Shown here: one piece after another, positions 27,898 to 36,058 of the stretch
Layout of the letters: each line of letters begins with the position of its first letter
How positions within the stretch are numbered: the first letter of the stretch is position 1
Assembly (NCBI RefSeq): GCF_021590045.1
Contig: NZ_CP062221.1
Span: forward strand, 1,178,001-1,242,000
Length of the DNA: 64,000 nucleotides
Direction: 5' to 3'
DNA from: Cellulomonas palmilytica
GTDB taxonomy: Bacteria; Actinomycetota; Actinomycetes; Actinomycetales; Cellulomonadaceae
The notes under the pieces: model-generated
The model's input: the letters and a program-made list of their open reading frames with translations, nothing else
Told to the model about the DNA's origin: nothing
Databases searched by the model: none
Made by a program: the position numbers and the translations under genes

Positions 27898-29436
27898 TCA
27901 GGGGCGTGGTACGACGAGCGTCGGATCGGCGCCGTCCTGGTCGGTCGCGAGCAGCACGCCCTGCACCGCGACGACCTGCGGGAACGCGGCCGGCAACGTG
28001 CCCTCCCAGACGACCGAGCCGTCGTCCCGCGCGAACGCGCGCAGCAGTCCGCCGAACCCGGGCAGGGCCAGCAACCGCCGCCCGTCGGTCGCGAGCGACG
28101 TCACCTCGTCCCCCGCGGGAGCCGACCACCGTTCGTCGCCCGTGCGGGCGTCGAGCGCGAGGACCTTGGCCCGGTCGAGCACGTGGACGGTCCCGTCGAG
28201 CAGGATCGGCTCGGCCCCGGACGTCGGGTGCTCCCACAGCAGCGCGCCGGTCCGCACGTCGCGCGCCCGCAGCACGTCGTCGGGCATGCGGGTGAACGTC
28301 ACCTCCGGGGCGCTGCCGTCGTCCACCGCGAGCACGGCCGGGAAGCCCTCCTCGCCCGACACCGGCGTGTACGCGACGGACCCGTCCTCGAACGTCTCCG
28401 ACTCGTACGTGCCGGACACGAGCGCTCCGCCCCGGCCGAGCGCCACCCACTCGTCCTCGGCCTGGTCACCCTCGTTCACGACCGCTCCGTCGGCGGCGGC
28501 GAGCAGCCACCAGTGCCCCGGGACCCGCACCAGGACGTGCTCGCCCGACGTCTCGAGCAGCGCGCCGCCGACGTGGTGCTGGTCGTGCGGCACCGTCGTC
28601 CGCGCGGTCCACATCCAGCGGGTCAGGCCGTCGGCGGGCGAGCGTGCCTCGACCGACCACCTCGCCACACCCTCGCCGTCCGCCCCAGCGGCTTCGTCGT
28701 CCTCCGCGTCGGACACGGCGACGCGGACCTCGCTCGGCCCGAGCGTCAGCACCGACTCCCCGAGCACGGCCCAGTCCTCGGCCGTCAGCGGCTGCCGGTC
28801 GAGCACGGCGCCGTCGGCCGCGTCCAGCGCGACGAGCAGGTCCGGCACCCCGGAGCCGAGCGCCGTGACCGTCGGCCGCAGGGCGCACACCGCCACGTCC
28901 GTGCCCGCCGCGCGGCAGCGAAGGTCGTACGGGTCCGGGTCGTCCTCCGCGAGCGCGCGCAGGTCCGCCGGGACCGCGACGTCCTGCGTCCAGACCGTGG
29001 CACCCGTCGCGCGGTCCAGGGCCTCGACGCGCACGGTCGCCGCATCGCCCTCGCGCTGGACGAGCACGACGTCACCCACCTGCGCGAGCGCGTGCTGCGA
29101 GGGCACCTCGACGCCGTCGTGGAGGACCGGGAACGCGTCGAGCGGCGCGAGCACGCCCGGCACGTCGTCGAACCGGGCGACGTGCGCCTCGCGGCGGGCC
29201 TCCACGACGTCCTGCACGACGAACGCGCCGACGACCAGCACCACCGCGCCGCCCACGAGGAACCACCGACCGCGCGAGCGCCCCGCCCGGTCGGTCCCAC
29301 CCGCGCCACGGGGCTTGCCGGGAACGAGCGGCGCGTCGGGGACCGCGAGGACGCCCGGCTCGTCGCGGGTCTCCGCCACGTCCTCGTCGTCCGGCCCGTC
29401 CCCCTCGTGCAGCTCGACGGGACGCATCCGCGTCAT
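27898..29436 (-). CDS. Membrane-anchored PQQ-type beta-propeller protein (copy 1)
   Basis: A 512-aa protein with about 55 cytosolic residues, one membrane helix (about residues 62-80) and a large extracytoplasmic domain of PQQ_2-like blades: repeated A-x-D-x-x-T-G-x-x-W motifs ([22 protein letters not shown]). Such propellers bind ligands or act as assembly scaffolds; none of this shows enzymatic residues. GGGAGG precedes the ATG. It is a tandem paralogue of the next gene: both begin with M-R-P-V-E-L, share F-D-D-V-P-G-V-L after the helix and end V-V-P-R-P. Confidence 0.82.
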   Translation of the reverse strand: MTRMRPVELHEGDGPDDEDVAETRDEPGVLAVPDAPLVPGKPRGAGGTDRAGRSRGRWFLVGGAVVLVVGAFVVQDVVEARREAHVARFDDVPGVLAPLDAFPVLHDGVEVPSQHALAQVGDVVLVQREGDAATVRVEALDRATGATVWTQDVAVPADLRALAEDDPDPYDLRCRAAGTDVAVCALRPTVTALGSGVPDLLVALDAADGAVLDRQPLTAEDWAVLGESVLTLGPSEVRVAVSDAEDDEAAGADGEGVARWSVEARSPADGLTRWMWTARTTVPHDQHHVGGALLETSGEHVLVRVPGHWWLLAAADGAVVNEGDQAEDEWVALGRGGALVSGTYESETFEDGSVAYTPVSGEEGFPAVLAVDDGSAPEVTFTRMPDDVLRARDVRTGALLWEHPTSGAEPILLDGTVHVLDRAKVLALDARTGDERWSAPAGDEVTSLATDGRRLLALPGFGGLLRAFARDDGSVVWEGTLPAAFPQVVAVQGVLLATDQDGADPTLVVPRP

Positions 29437-29598
29437 GCCGCCTCCCGTCTCCCCGTCGCTCCGGTGAACCGTCCACCGGCGGTCAGCCAACCACGCCGCC
29501 CCGTCGACCGTCGGCCGACGCGTCCGGCGTCACCCGACGGGGTGCCCGGCTGCACCGAGCGCCCCGAGCAGCGTCCGTCGAGCCGTCCGGTGTCGCCG

Positions 29599-31320
29599 TC
29601 AGGGGCGTGGTACGACGAGCCGCGGGTTCTCCAGGTTGCCCTCGGGTGCCATGAGCAGGCCCTGGAACGCCCACAAGCCGGTGGTCGCGCCCGCGACGCT
29701 GCTGTCCCAGACCACCTCGCCGCTGTCGAGGTCGAGCGCCCGTGCGTGGGCGGACGAGCCGAGGCACAGCACCCGACGCCCGTCCGTCGCGAGCCAGGAC
29801 GCCTGGTCGCCGGCCCCAGCCGTCCAGATCTCGTCGCCCGTGCGTGCGTCCACCGCGGCGACCTCCCCGCTCCCGAGCAGGTACACGCGCCCGTCGAGCA
29901 GGAGCGGCTCGCTCAGCACACGACGGTCCCACAGCCGCGTCCCCGTGGTCGCGTCCCACGCTTCCAGGACGGTGACCGCGTCCTCGAACCGGAACGTGAA
30001 CGCGACCTCCGGCGCCGAGCCGTCGTCGACCGTCGGGTCCAGCGGCATCCCGGCGTCGACACGCGCGCCCCCGACGAGCAGGTACGAGTCGTCCAACGTG
30101 CTCGACAGCGGGTCCGTGACCGAGAGCGCGCCCCCGCGCGCCAGGCTCACGAAGTCGTCGTCCTCCCGCTGCCCGTCCTGCACGAGCGCGCCCCGCCCGT
30201 CGAGCAGGTACCAGTGGTCCGACGCGGTGACCAGCACGCGGTCGCCGCTCACGGAGAGCCACGACCCGCCCGCGTGGTCCATCCCGTCCTCGTGCACGAT
30301 CGGCTCGTCGGCGGTCCACGTCCACTCCACGGCACCGGGCGCCAGGCCCGGGCGCGACTCGACCGACCAGTGCTCCCGCCCCGGACGCGACTCGTCGCGG
30401 CCCGCGTCCGAGGTGAGGATCGACGTCCCGGACGTCGTCCACGCCTCGGCGTCGAAGCTGCGGCGGTCGAGGACCGTCCCGTCCGAGGCGTCCAGGACGA
30501 CGAGCAGGTCGCTGACGCCGCCGCCGAACATCAGCGTGCCCGTCGTCACCACGCACGCGGCCGCCACGGTCCCGAGGGGCTTGCAGGTCACGGCGGCAGG
30601 CTCCGTGTCCGTGCGCACCAGCTCGAGCAGGTCGGGCGGGAGGTCGATGTCGCGGCGCCACGCCACGTCGCCGGTCGCGCGGTCGATCGCCTCGACCCGC
30701 ACCGACGCGTCGGTGCCGGGGACCTCGCGCGACACGACCGCCACCGCGCCGACCTGCACCGGGTCGTACACCCAGCGGAACGTCACGCCCTCGCGCACGA
30801 CCGGCGGGGAGTCGAGCGGCACCAGCACCCCCGGCACGTCGTCGAACCTCCTGTCGTGCGCGTCGCGTCGCGCGTCCAGCACCTGCTGGCCGATCACGGC
30901 ACCGACGACGAGCACCGCGGCACCACCGACGACGAACCAGCGCCCCAGGCGTCGTCGGGCCGGCCCTGCGGCCTCGACCCCCGTCGGGTCGCCGGCCGCG
31001 ACGTCCTCCGGCGCGAGGTCGTCGCTCAGGTCGACGAGGGTCGTCCGCGCCCCGCGCCCGCCCTTCGCGCCCCCACGCCACCTGCTCGCTCGTCGCACGC
31101 CGACGGTCGTGGTCGTCCCGGTCGTGGTCGTCTCCGCGGGGGACGTTGCGGTCGTGGTCGTCCCCGCGGGGGACGATTCGGTCGTGGTCGTGCGTGGCGG
31201 GTTCGCCCCGGCCGACGCCCTTCCGGGAGCTGCTCCGGGAGTGATCGCTGCTGGAGCCGGCGTCCCCTGGGAGGTGCCGGGGTCGTCGTCCTCGAGCTCG
31301 ACGGGCCGCATCGGGGCCAC
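29599..31320 (-). CDS. Membrane-anchored PQQ-type beta-propeller protein (copy 2)
   Basis: A 573-aa paralogue of the downstream neighbour. It has a longer cytosolic N-terminus with a Thr-rich stretch (T-T-T-T-E, T-T-T-T-A, T-T-T-T-G repeats), one helix near residue 138 and a blade-rich outer domain (A-W-D-A-T-T-G-T-R-L-W, A-V-D-A-R-T-G-D-E-I-W). GTG 31320 is chosen because AAGGAGG lies 5 nt before it, and because M-R-P-V-E-L then falls at residue 4, exactly as in copy 1. Function unknown; the pair arose by local duplication. Confidence 0.8.
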   Translation of the reverse strand: MAPMRPVELEDDDPGTSQGTPAPAAITPGAAPGRASAGANPPRTTTTESSPAGTTTTATSPAETTTTGTTTTVGVRRASRWRGGAKGGRGARTTLVDLSDDLAPEDVAAGDPTGVEAAGPARRRLGRWFVVGGAAVLVVGAVIGQQVLDARRDAHDRRFDDVPGVLVPLDSPPVVREGVTFRWVYDPVQVGAVAVVSREVPGTDASVRVEAIDRATGDVAWRRDIDLPPDLLELVRTDTEPAAVTCKPLGTVAAACVVTTGTLMFGGGVSDLLVVLDASDGTVLDRRSFDAEAWTTSGTSILTSDAGRDESRPGREHWSVESRPGLAPGAVEWTWTADEPIVHEDGMDHAGGSWLSVSGDRVLVTASDHWYLLDGRGALVQDGQREDDDFVSLARGGALSVTDPLSSTLDDSYLLVGGARVDAGMPLDPTVDDGSAPEVAFTFRFEDAVTVLEAWDATTGTRLWDRRVLSEPLLLDGRVYLLGSGEVAAVDARTGDEIWTAGAGDQASWLATDGRRVLCLGSSAHARALDLDSGEVVWDSSVAGATTGLWAFQGLLMAPEGNLENPRLVVPRP

Positions 31321-31559
31321 CCACGCCTCCTTCGTCCGAAGCCGCTGGCCCGGAGTCCGTGTCGGGCCCCATGCCCGACGCGCCCGACCGGGCGTCCCCG
31401 GTCCGGGCTCAGCCAACCACGCGGAACCTGGAGATCCGTCGGATCGGCGCCGCCCCTCGTCGCCACCACCCGGGTGGACCCGGTCGGGTCGCTGTCCGCC
31501 CGCTCGCACGCCCCCGACCCGCCGCGGGACGGGCGGGTCGGCCGACGTGCGGGGTGGCG

Positions 31560-32474
31560 TCAGCCGTCGAGGGCGGCGGCGAGCGCCGCGAGTGCCGCGG
31601 TCATCTCGGCCGGGTCGGCGAGGCGCAGGCGCGCCACGGTGGCGCCCTCGCCGACCTTGACCGTGACGTCGTCGTCACCGAGGGCCTCGAAGGCGTGCTC
31701 GTCGGTCACGTCGTCGCCCGCGTAGACGACGACGCGCGCCCCGAGCTCGTCGCGCAGCGCGCCGAGCGCCTCGCCCTTGCTCGCGTGCAGCACCGAGATC
31801 TCGACGACGTCCTTGCCGTGCAGCACCCCCGAGCCCAGCTCGTCGCCGAGCGCGAGCGCCTGCTCCTCGGCGGCGGCCGCGTCGTCGCGCTCCGCCAGGC
31901 GGGTGTGCACGACGACCGCGGTGGGCTTCGTCTCGACCCAGACCCCGTCGCGTCCGCGCGCGATCGCGGACGCCTGCGCGCCGAGTGCGGCGAGCCGGTC
32001 GGCCTGCTCGTCGGTGAGCTGCACGACGTCGCGGTCGAGCCCGTGGCGGGCCACGCGTGCGCGCTCGGCGCCGTGCGAGCCGATGAGGTACGTCCCGACC
32101 GGGACCTCGGCGAGCCCGTGCAGGTCGTGCAGCGCGCGCCCGGACACGAGCGCGAGCGCGACGCCCTCGGCCTGCGCGATGCGCCGCAGCGGCTCGACGC
32201 CCTCGGGCAGGACGCGCGACATCGTCGGATCGTCCTGCAGCGGCGCGAGCGTGCCGTCGAAGTCGAGCGCGACCAGCAGCGGCCTCGCGTCGGCGTCGCG
32301 CGCGACCCTGACGAGCGCGTCGACCACGCGCGCCGGGTCCGGCTCCACGGGAGCCGAGGCCCGCGCCATGACGGCCTCGCTGGACCTCGGTGACGTGGTG
32401 TGGTCGCGCGGGATGGACGCCGGTGAGGTGGCGCTGTCGGACTGCGGCGGGATGTCGGGTCGCGGGTCAGACAT
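31560..32474 (-). CDS. otsB: Trehalose-6-phosphate phosphatase
   Basis: HAD-family phosphatase that removes phosphate from trehalose 6-phosphate, completing trehalose synthesis. In 304 aa: catalytic D-F-D-G-T-L-A-P near residue 70, G-S-H-G-A-E, and G-D-D-V-T-D-E-H-A-F for magnesium binding. About 55 flexible residues precede the domain. The ATG lies inside the end of otsA (8-bp overlap), so the two are translationally coupled. Confidence 0.94.
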   Translation of the reverse strand: MSDPRPDIPPQSDSATSPASIPRDHTTSPRSSEAVMARASAPVEPDPARVVDALVRVARDADARPLLVALDFDGTLAPLQDDPTMSRVLPEGVEPLRRIAQAEGVALALVSGRALHDLHGLAEVPVGTYLIGSHGAERARVARHGLDRDVVQLTDEQADRLAALGAQASAIARGRDGVWVETKPTAVVVHTRLAERDDAAAAEEQALALGDELGSGVLHGKDVVEISVLHASKGEALGALRDELGARVVVYAGDDVTDEHAFEALGDDDVTVKVGEGATVARLRLADPAEMTAALAALAAALDG

Positions 32475-33906
32475 GGCTGTCTCGATGGGGGACGGCGGTG
32501 AGGACGGCGAGGAACTCGCGTGACCAGGCGTTGACGTCGTGCCCCAGCACGCGGCGCCGCAGGCGGCGCATGCGCTTGCGGGCCTCGCGCGGGTCGAGGT
32601 GCGCGGCGTACGTGATCGCGTCCTTCATGCCGTCGATGTCGTGCGGGTTGACGAGGATCGCGCCGGAGAGCTCGTCGGCCGCGCCCGTGAACTCGCTCAG
32701 GACGAGCGCACCGCGGTCGTCGGACCGGGCCGCGGCGTACTCCTTCGCCACGAGGTTCATGCCGTCGCGCAGCGCGGTGACGAGCATGACGTCCGCCGCG
32801 AGGTAGAGGGCGGCCATCTCCTCCATGGGGAACGACTGGTGCAGGTACTGCACGGGCGCGTGCCCCACCTGGCCGTAGTCGCCGTTGATGCGTCCGACGA
32901 GCAGCTCGACCTCGTCGCGCAGCTGCGCGTACGCACCGACGTTCTCCCGGCTGGGGGAGGCGACCTGCACGAGCGTGGTCTCGCTGGGTGACAGGCGTCC
33001 GTCCGCGAGGAGCTCGCCGTACGCCTTGATGCGGTGGCGGATGCCCTTGGTGTAGTCGAGCCGGTCGACGCCGAGCAGCAGGATCTTGGGGTCCCCGAGC
33101 TCGTGGCGGATGTCGACGGCGCGCTTCTGGACCGCGTCGGTGCGCGCGAGCTCGTCGAACGCCTGCGAGTCGATCGAGATCGGGAAGGCGGCGGCGCGCA
33201 CGTGCCGCGCGGTGCGTCCGTGCTCGTCGGAGATGGTGATGACCTGGCCGCGCGTCGTCAGGTCGGTGAGCCGCCGCACGACGCGCACGAAGTTCGCCGC
33301 GTCCCCGCCGCGCTGGAAGCCGACCAGGTCCGCGCCGAGCAGCCCCTCGACGACGGCCTTGCGCCACGGCAGCTGCGCGAAGATCTCCAGCGGCGGGAAC
33401 GGGATGTGGTGGAAGTACCCGATGCGCAGGTCGGGCCGCAGCTCGCGCAGCAGCGCGGGGACGAGCTGGAGCTGGTAGTCGTGCACCCAGACCGTGGCGC
33501 CGCGGGCGGCCTGTGCGGCGGCGGCCTCGGCGAACCGCCGGTTCACGCGTCGGTAGGCCTCCCACCACTGCCGGTGGAACGCGGGCGGCGCGATGACGTC
33601 GTGGTACAGCGGCCACAGCGTGTCGTTCGAGAAGCCCTCGTAGTAGCGCTCGACGTCGTCCGCCGACAGCGTGACCGGGACGAGCTGGGTGCCGTCCACC
33701 TCGAACGGGTCGAGCGTGAGGTCGGGCGAGCCGCCCCAGCCGACCCATGCGCCGTCCGCCTGGGCCATGACGGGCGCGAGGGCGGTCACCAGTCCTCCGG
33801 GCGACCGGGTCCAGGTGGGCTCACCGTCCTCGCCGAGGGACACATCGACGGGCAGTCGGTTCGCGACGACCACGAGGTCGTAGCCATCTTCGGGCACAGC
33901 AGGCAC
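32467..33906 (-). CDS. otsA: Trehalose-6-phosphate synthase
   Basis: GT20 glycosyltransferase making trehalose 6-phosphate from UDP- or GDP-glucose and glucose 6-phosphate. The 479-aa protein shows V-V-A-N-R-L-P-V, W-V-G-W-G-G, W-V-H-D-Y-Q-L-Q-L-V-P, G-Y-F-H-H-I-P-F-P, V-D-R-L-D-Y-T-K-G-I and D-G-M-N-L-V-A-K-E. The GTG start has AGGAGA 4 nt upstream. A TAGGGT -10-like element lies at 33934-33939 (minus strand). First gene of the otsAB operon. Confidence 0.95.
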   Translation of the reverse strand: MPAVPEDGYDLVVVANRLPVDVSLGEDGEPTWTRSPGGLVTALAPVMAQADGAWVGWGGSPDLTLDPFEVDGTQLVPVTLSADDVERYYEGFSNDTLWPLYHDVIAPPAFHRQWWEAYRRVNRRFAEAAAAQAARGATVWVHDYQLQLVPALLRELRPDLRIGYFHHIPFPPLEIFAQLPWRKAVVEGLLGADLVGFQRGGDAANFVRVVRRLTDLTTRGQVITISDEHGRTARHVRAAAFPISIDSQAFDELARTDAVQKRAVDIRHELGDPKILLLGVDRLDYTKGIRHRIKAYGELLADGRLSPSETTLVQVASPSRENVGAYAQLRDEVELLVGRINGDYGQVGHAPVQYLHQSFPMEEMAALYLAADVMLVTALRDGMNLVAKEYAAARSDDRGALVLSEFTGAADELSGAILVNPHDIDGMKDAITYAAHLDPREARKRMRRLRRRVLGHDVNAWSREFLAVLTAVPHRDSHV

Positions 33907-34221
33907 TGCATCTCCTGGGTTGACTGAATCTTGACCCTAGTCGCTGCCCGGGCCACCCCGCCCGCCGAACGACGCACGTCACACGCGCAATCGAGCCGCT
34001 TCGCGCCACGGCTCCTCGCCGGACCCCCGCGCGGCCTCGTCAGTCGCGCGGCTCGTCGGTCGCGCCGCTCGTCAGTCGCGTCCCCCGTCAGTCGCGCCGC
34101 TCGTCAGCGGGGCGGCTCCCGTCAGTCGCGCCGCTCGTCAGCGGGGCGGCTCCCGGCTCGGGCCGTCGTGGACGGCACCTCCCCGCCCGCCGGATCCGTC
34201 GGCCTCGGCCGCCCGGCTCGG
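33907..34221. other. Intergenic region otsA/HNH nuclease gene
   Basis: No gene is seen in these 315 bp. The left end is the otsA promoter; the rest is built of short GTCAGTCGCG-type repeats, including a perfect 34-bp duplication, which may serve as the terminator of the HNH gene. Confidence 0.6.
34087..34154. repeat. Perfect tandem duplication of 34 bp
   Basis: Two exact copies of a 34-bp unit starting GTCAGTCGCGCCGCTCG and ending GGGGCGGCTCCC. Degenerate partial copies precede it from 34038. Each unit contains the self-complementary part GCCGC-N6-GCGGGGC. Confidence 0.85.
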
Positions 34222-35907
34222 TCAGCCGAGTGGTTCGCGGCTGGGACCGTTGTGCACCCTGCCCGTGCGCCCTCGGAACACGTACCTGGCGCCGAGCGCG
34301 GTGGCGCCCGAGAGCCCATCCTCTCCGGTCCCACCACCGCCTCCGCCGTGCGGCGGACCGACGTCGTCCTGGGTCGCTCGTCCTCGCTCGCCCGGTCGCC
34401 CGGGACTCGTGCCGGCCGGCATCGCACCGTCCTTCGCGCGCGGCGGGGGAACGACCCGCTCGACGTCCAGGTCGAGCGCGTGGACCAGGTGGTGGTGGTG
34501 CGAGCACAGCAGCACCGCGTTGTCGAGGTCGGAACGCCCGCGGTCCCGGTGCCACCAGCGGATGTGGTGGACGTGGCAGTACCGCGCCGCGACCGAGCAG
34601 CCGTTCCACGCGCACTGCCGGTCCCGCGCGACGACCGCGAGCCGCTGCGCGGGCGTGAACATCCGCCGCGCCCGCCCGACGTCGAGCGGCAGACCCTGCG
34701 CGTCCATCACGACGCGCGTCATCGCACAGTCGCACAGCGCGGCCGCGAGCTCGGTGCGTGTCAGTACGGTCCCGTCGTCGCTGACCGCCGGTGGCACGCG
34801 GTGCCCCGCGCCCTCCGTCCCGTCGTCGGTGACTACCGGTGGCACGTGGTGCCCCGCGTCCTCGGCCCGGCCTCCGCGTCGGCGCGCCTGCGCCTCCCGC
34901 ACCGCGACCCACGTCTCGGCCGGCACGAGGAGGCTCACGTGCGCGGCGGGCGCGCTCACCGCGCCGTCCGGCGCGGCCTCGCCATCGTGACCATGGCGCC
35001 CGTCCACGACCGCGTCGCCGCCGGTGCGGCGGGTTCCGTCCACGATCCCCTCGCTGCCGCTGCGGCGGGTTCCGTCGCCGACCTCGACGCCGGCGTGTGC
35101 GGGCCGGGGCGCGCGGAGTCCGCCCGTGAGCGTGTGCTGGGCGAGCGCCGTGAGCGCGTCGGCGCGTGCCTGGTCGCGCGTGCGGTCCTCGTCCTCGCGG
35201 TGGCCCGTCGCGTCGAGGGCGCGCGCGAGCACCTGACCGGCGAGCGGGTCGAGGAAGCCCTTGAGCGACGTGCCGCGCGGGCCGTGGCTCAGCGTGAGGT
35301 GGCGCGCCCGACGGGCGTCCTCGCGCGCGCCCTCCGCGCGGTCCGGGTCGTGCTCCGCGACCAGCGCCGCGACCTGGCGGGAGAACTGCCGAGCATCCGT
35401 CTGCTGCGCGAGCTCGACGAGCTGCTCCTGCGTCCGCTCGTCGGAGAGCACGCGCGCGACCTGGTCGCTCGCCCCGGCGAGCGCCTGGCCCAGCACGTCG
35501 AGGTGCCCCGACGGCACCGCGTGCTCCGCCACGGCCGCGCCGACCAGCGGCATCCGGTCCATCGCGTGCGCCGCGGCGACCTCTCGGGCGGCCGCGAACC
35601 TCGTCGTCCCCGACAGCCGTGCGCGGGTGTCCACGAACGCCCGCTCGCCCCCTGCGCGAGCGGCCGCCGTGTGCTGCGCGAGGAGGACAGGACCTCGCGC
35701 AGCGGTCACGAGGCTCGCCACCTGGTCGAGCGCTCGCACGACGCGTGCGCTCGTCGCACCGCCCCACCCGGACGCACCACGCGCGCGCTCGACGACAGCG
35801 CGCAGACGTTCAGCGACGTCGGTCAGCTCGTCGAGCACGTCCGTCCCCGGCGCCGCGGCACGCGCGAACGCACCACCCGACACCACGGCGACCGACGACT
35901 CGAACAC
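34222..35907 (-). CDS. DUF222/13E12-type HNH endonuclease, SOS-linked
   Basis: A 561-aa protein of the DUF222-HNH (REP13E12) family. The N-terminal two thirds are helical DUF222; the C-terminal HNH site reads C-A-W-N-G-C, then C-H-V-H-H-I-R-W-W and C-S-H-H-H-H, giving the metal Cys/His set and catalytic His. A repetitive loop (G-T-R-R-S-G, G-T-R-R-T-G, V-P-P-V units) lies between. The GTG start follows TAGGAT by 7 nt (leaderless), and a perfect LexA-type box overlaps it. Mycobacterial 13E12 genes are known to be in the SOS regulon. Substrate DNA is unknown. Confidence 0.86.
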   Translation of the reverse strand: MFESSVAVVSGGAFARAAAPGTDVLDELTDVAERLRAVVERARGASGWGGATSARVVRALDQVASLVTAARGPVLLAQHTAAARAGGERAFVDTRARLSGTTRFAAAREVAAAHAMDRMPLVGAAVAEHAVPSGHLDVLGQALAGASDQVARVLSDERTQEQLVELAQQTDARQFSRQVAALVAEHDPDRAEGAREDARRARHLTLSHGPRGTSLKGFLDPLAGQVLARALDATGHREDEDRTRDQARADALTALAQHTLTGGLRAPRPAHAGVEVGDGTRRSGSEGIVDGTRRTGGDAVVDGRHGHDGEAAPDGAVSAPAAHVSLLVPAETWVAVREAQARRRGGRAEDAGHHVPPVVTDDGTEGAGHRVPPAVSDDGTVLTRTELAAALCDCAMTRVVMDAQGLPLDVGRARRMFTPAQRLAVVARDRQCAWNGCSVAARYCHVHHIRWWHRDRGRSDLDNAVLLCSHHHHLVHALDLDVERVVPPPRAKDGAMPAGTSPGRPGERGRATQDDVGPPHGGGGGGTGEDGLSGATALGARYVFRGRTGRVHNGPSREPLG

Positions 35908-35915
35908 GTGTTCGA
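35900..35915. promoter_or_regulatory. LexA (SOS) box on the HNH gene start
   Basis: TCGAACACGTGTTCGA is a perfect 16-bp palindrome fitting the mycobacterial/Gram-positive SOS consensus TCGAAC-N4-GTTCGA. It sits between the -10 TAGGAT (35915-35920, minus strand) and covers the GTG start codon, where bound LexA would block initiation. Confidence 0.85.
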
Positions 35916-36058
35916 TCCTACGCAACCCGGACGTACCGCACCAGCACGTGTCCACCCCTCGGGCAGCCGGCCGCGCGGGGCCTGGAGCCCGCGCGCACCC
36001 CACCGGAGCCAGCGCGCCTGTTCGCCCCCGCGCCCACCTCCGCCTACCGTGACCTGGC

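Noticed and set aside
28183..31725. 1180-residue open frame on the plus strand
   Set aside because: It lies opposite the two propeller paralogues, is Arg/His-rich without domains, and the minus-strand pair is supported by ribosome sites and shared termini.
34087..34154. CRISPR-like or phage attachment repeat
   Set aside because: Only two adjacent copies, no spacer, no integrase or cas gene nearby.
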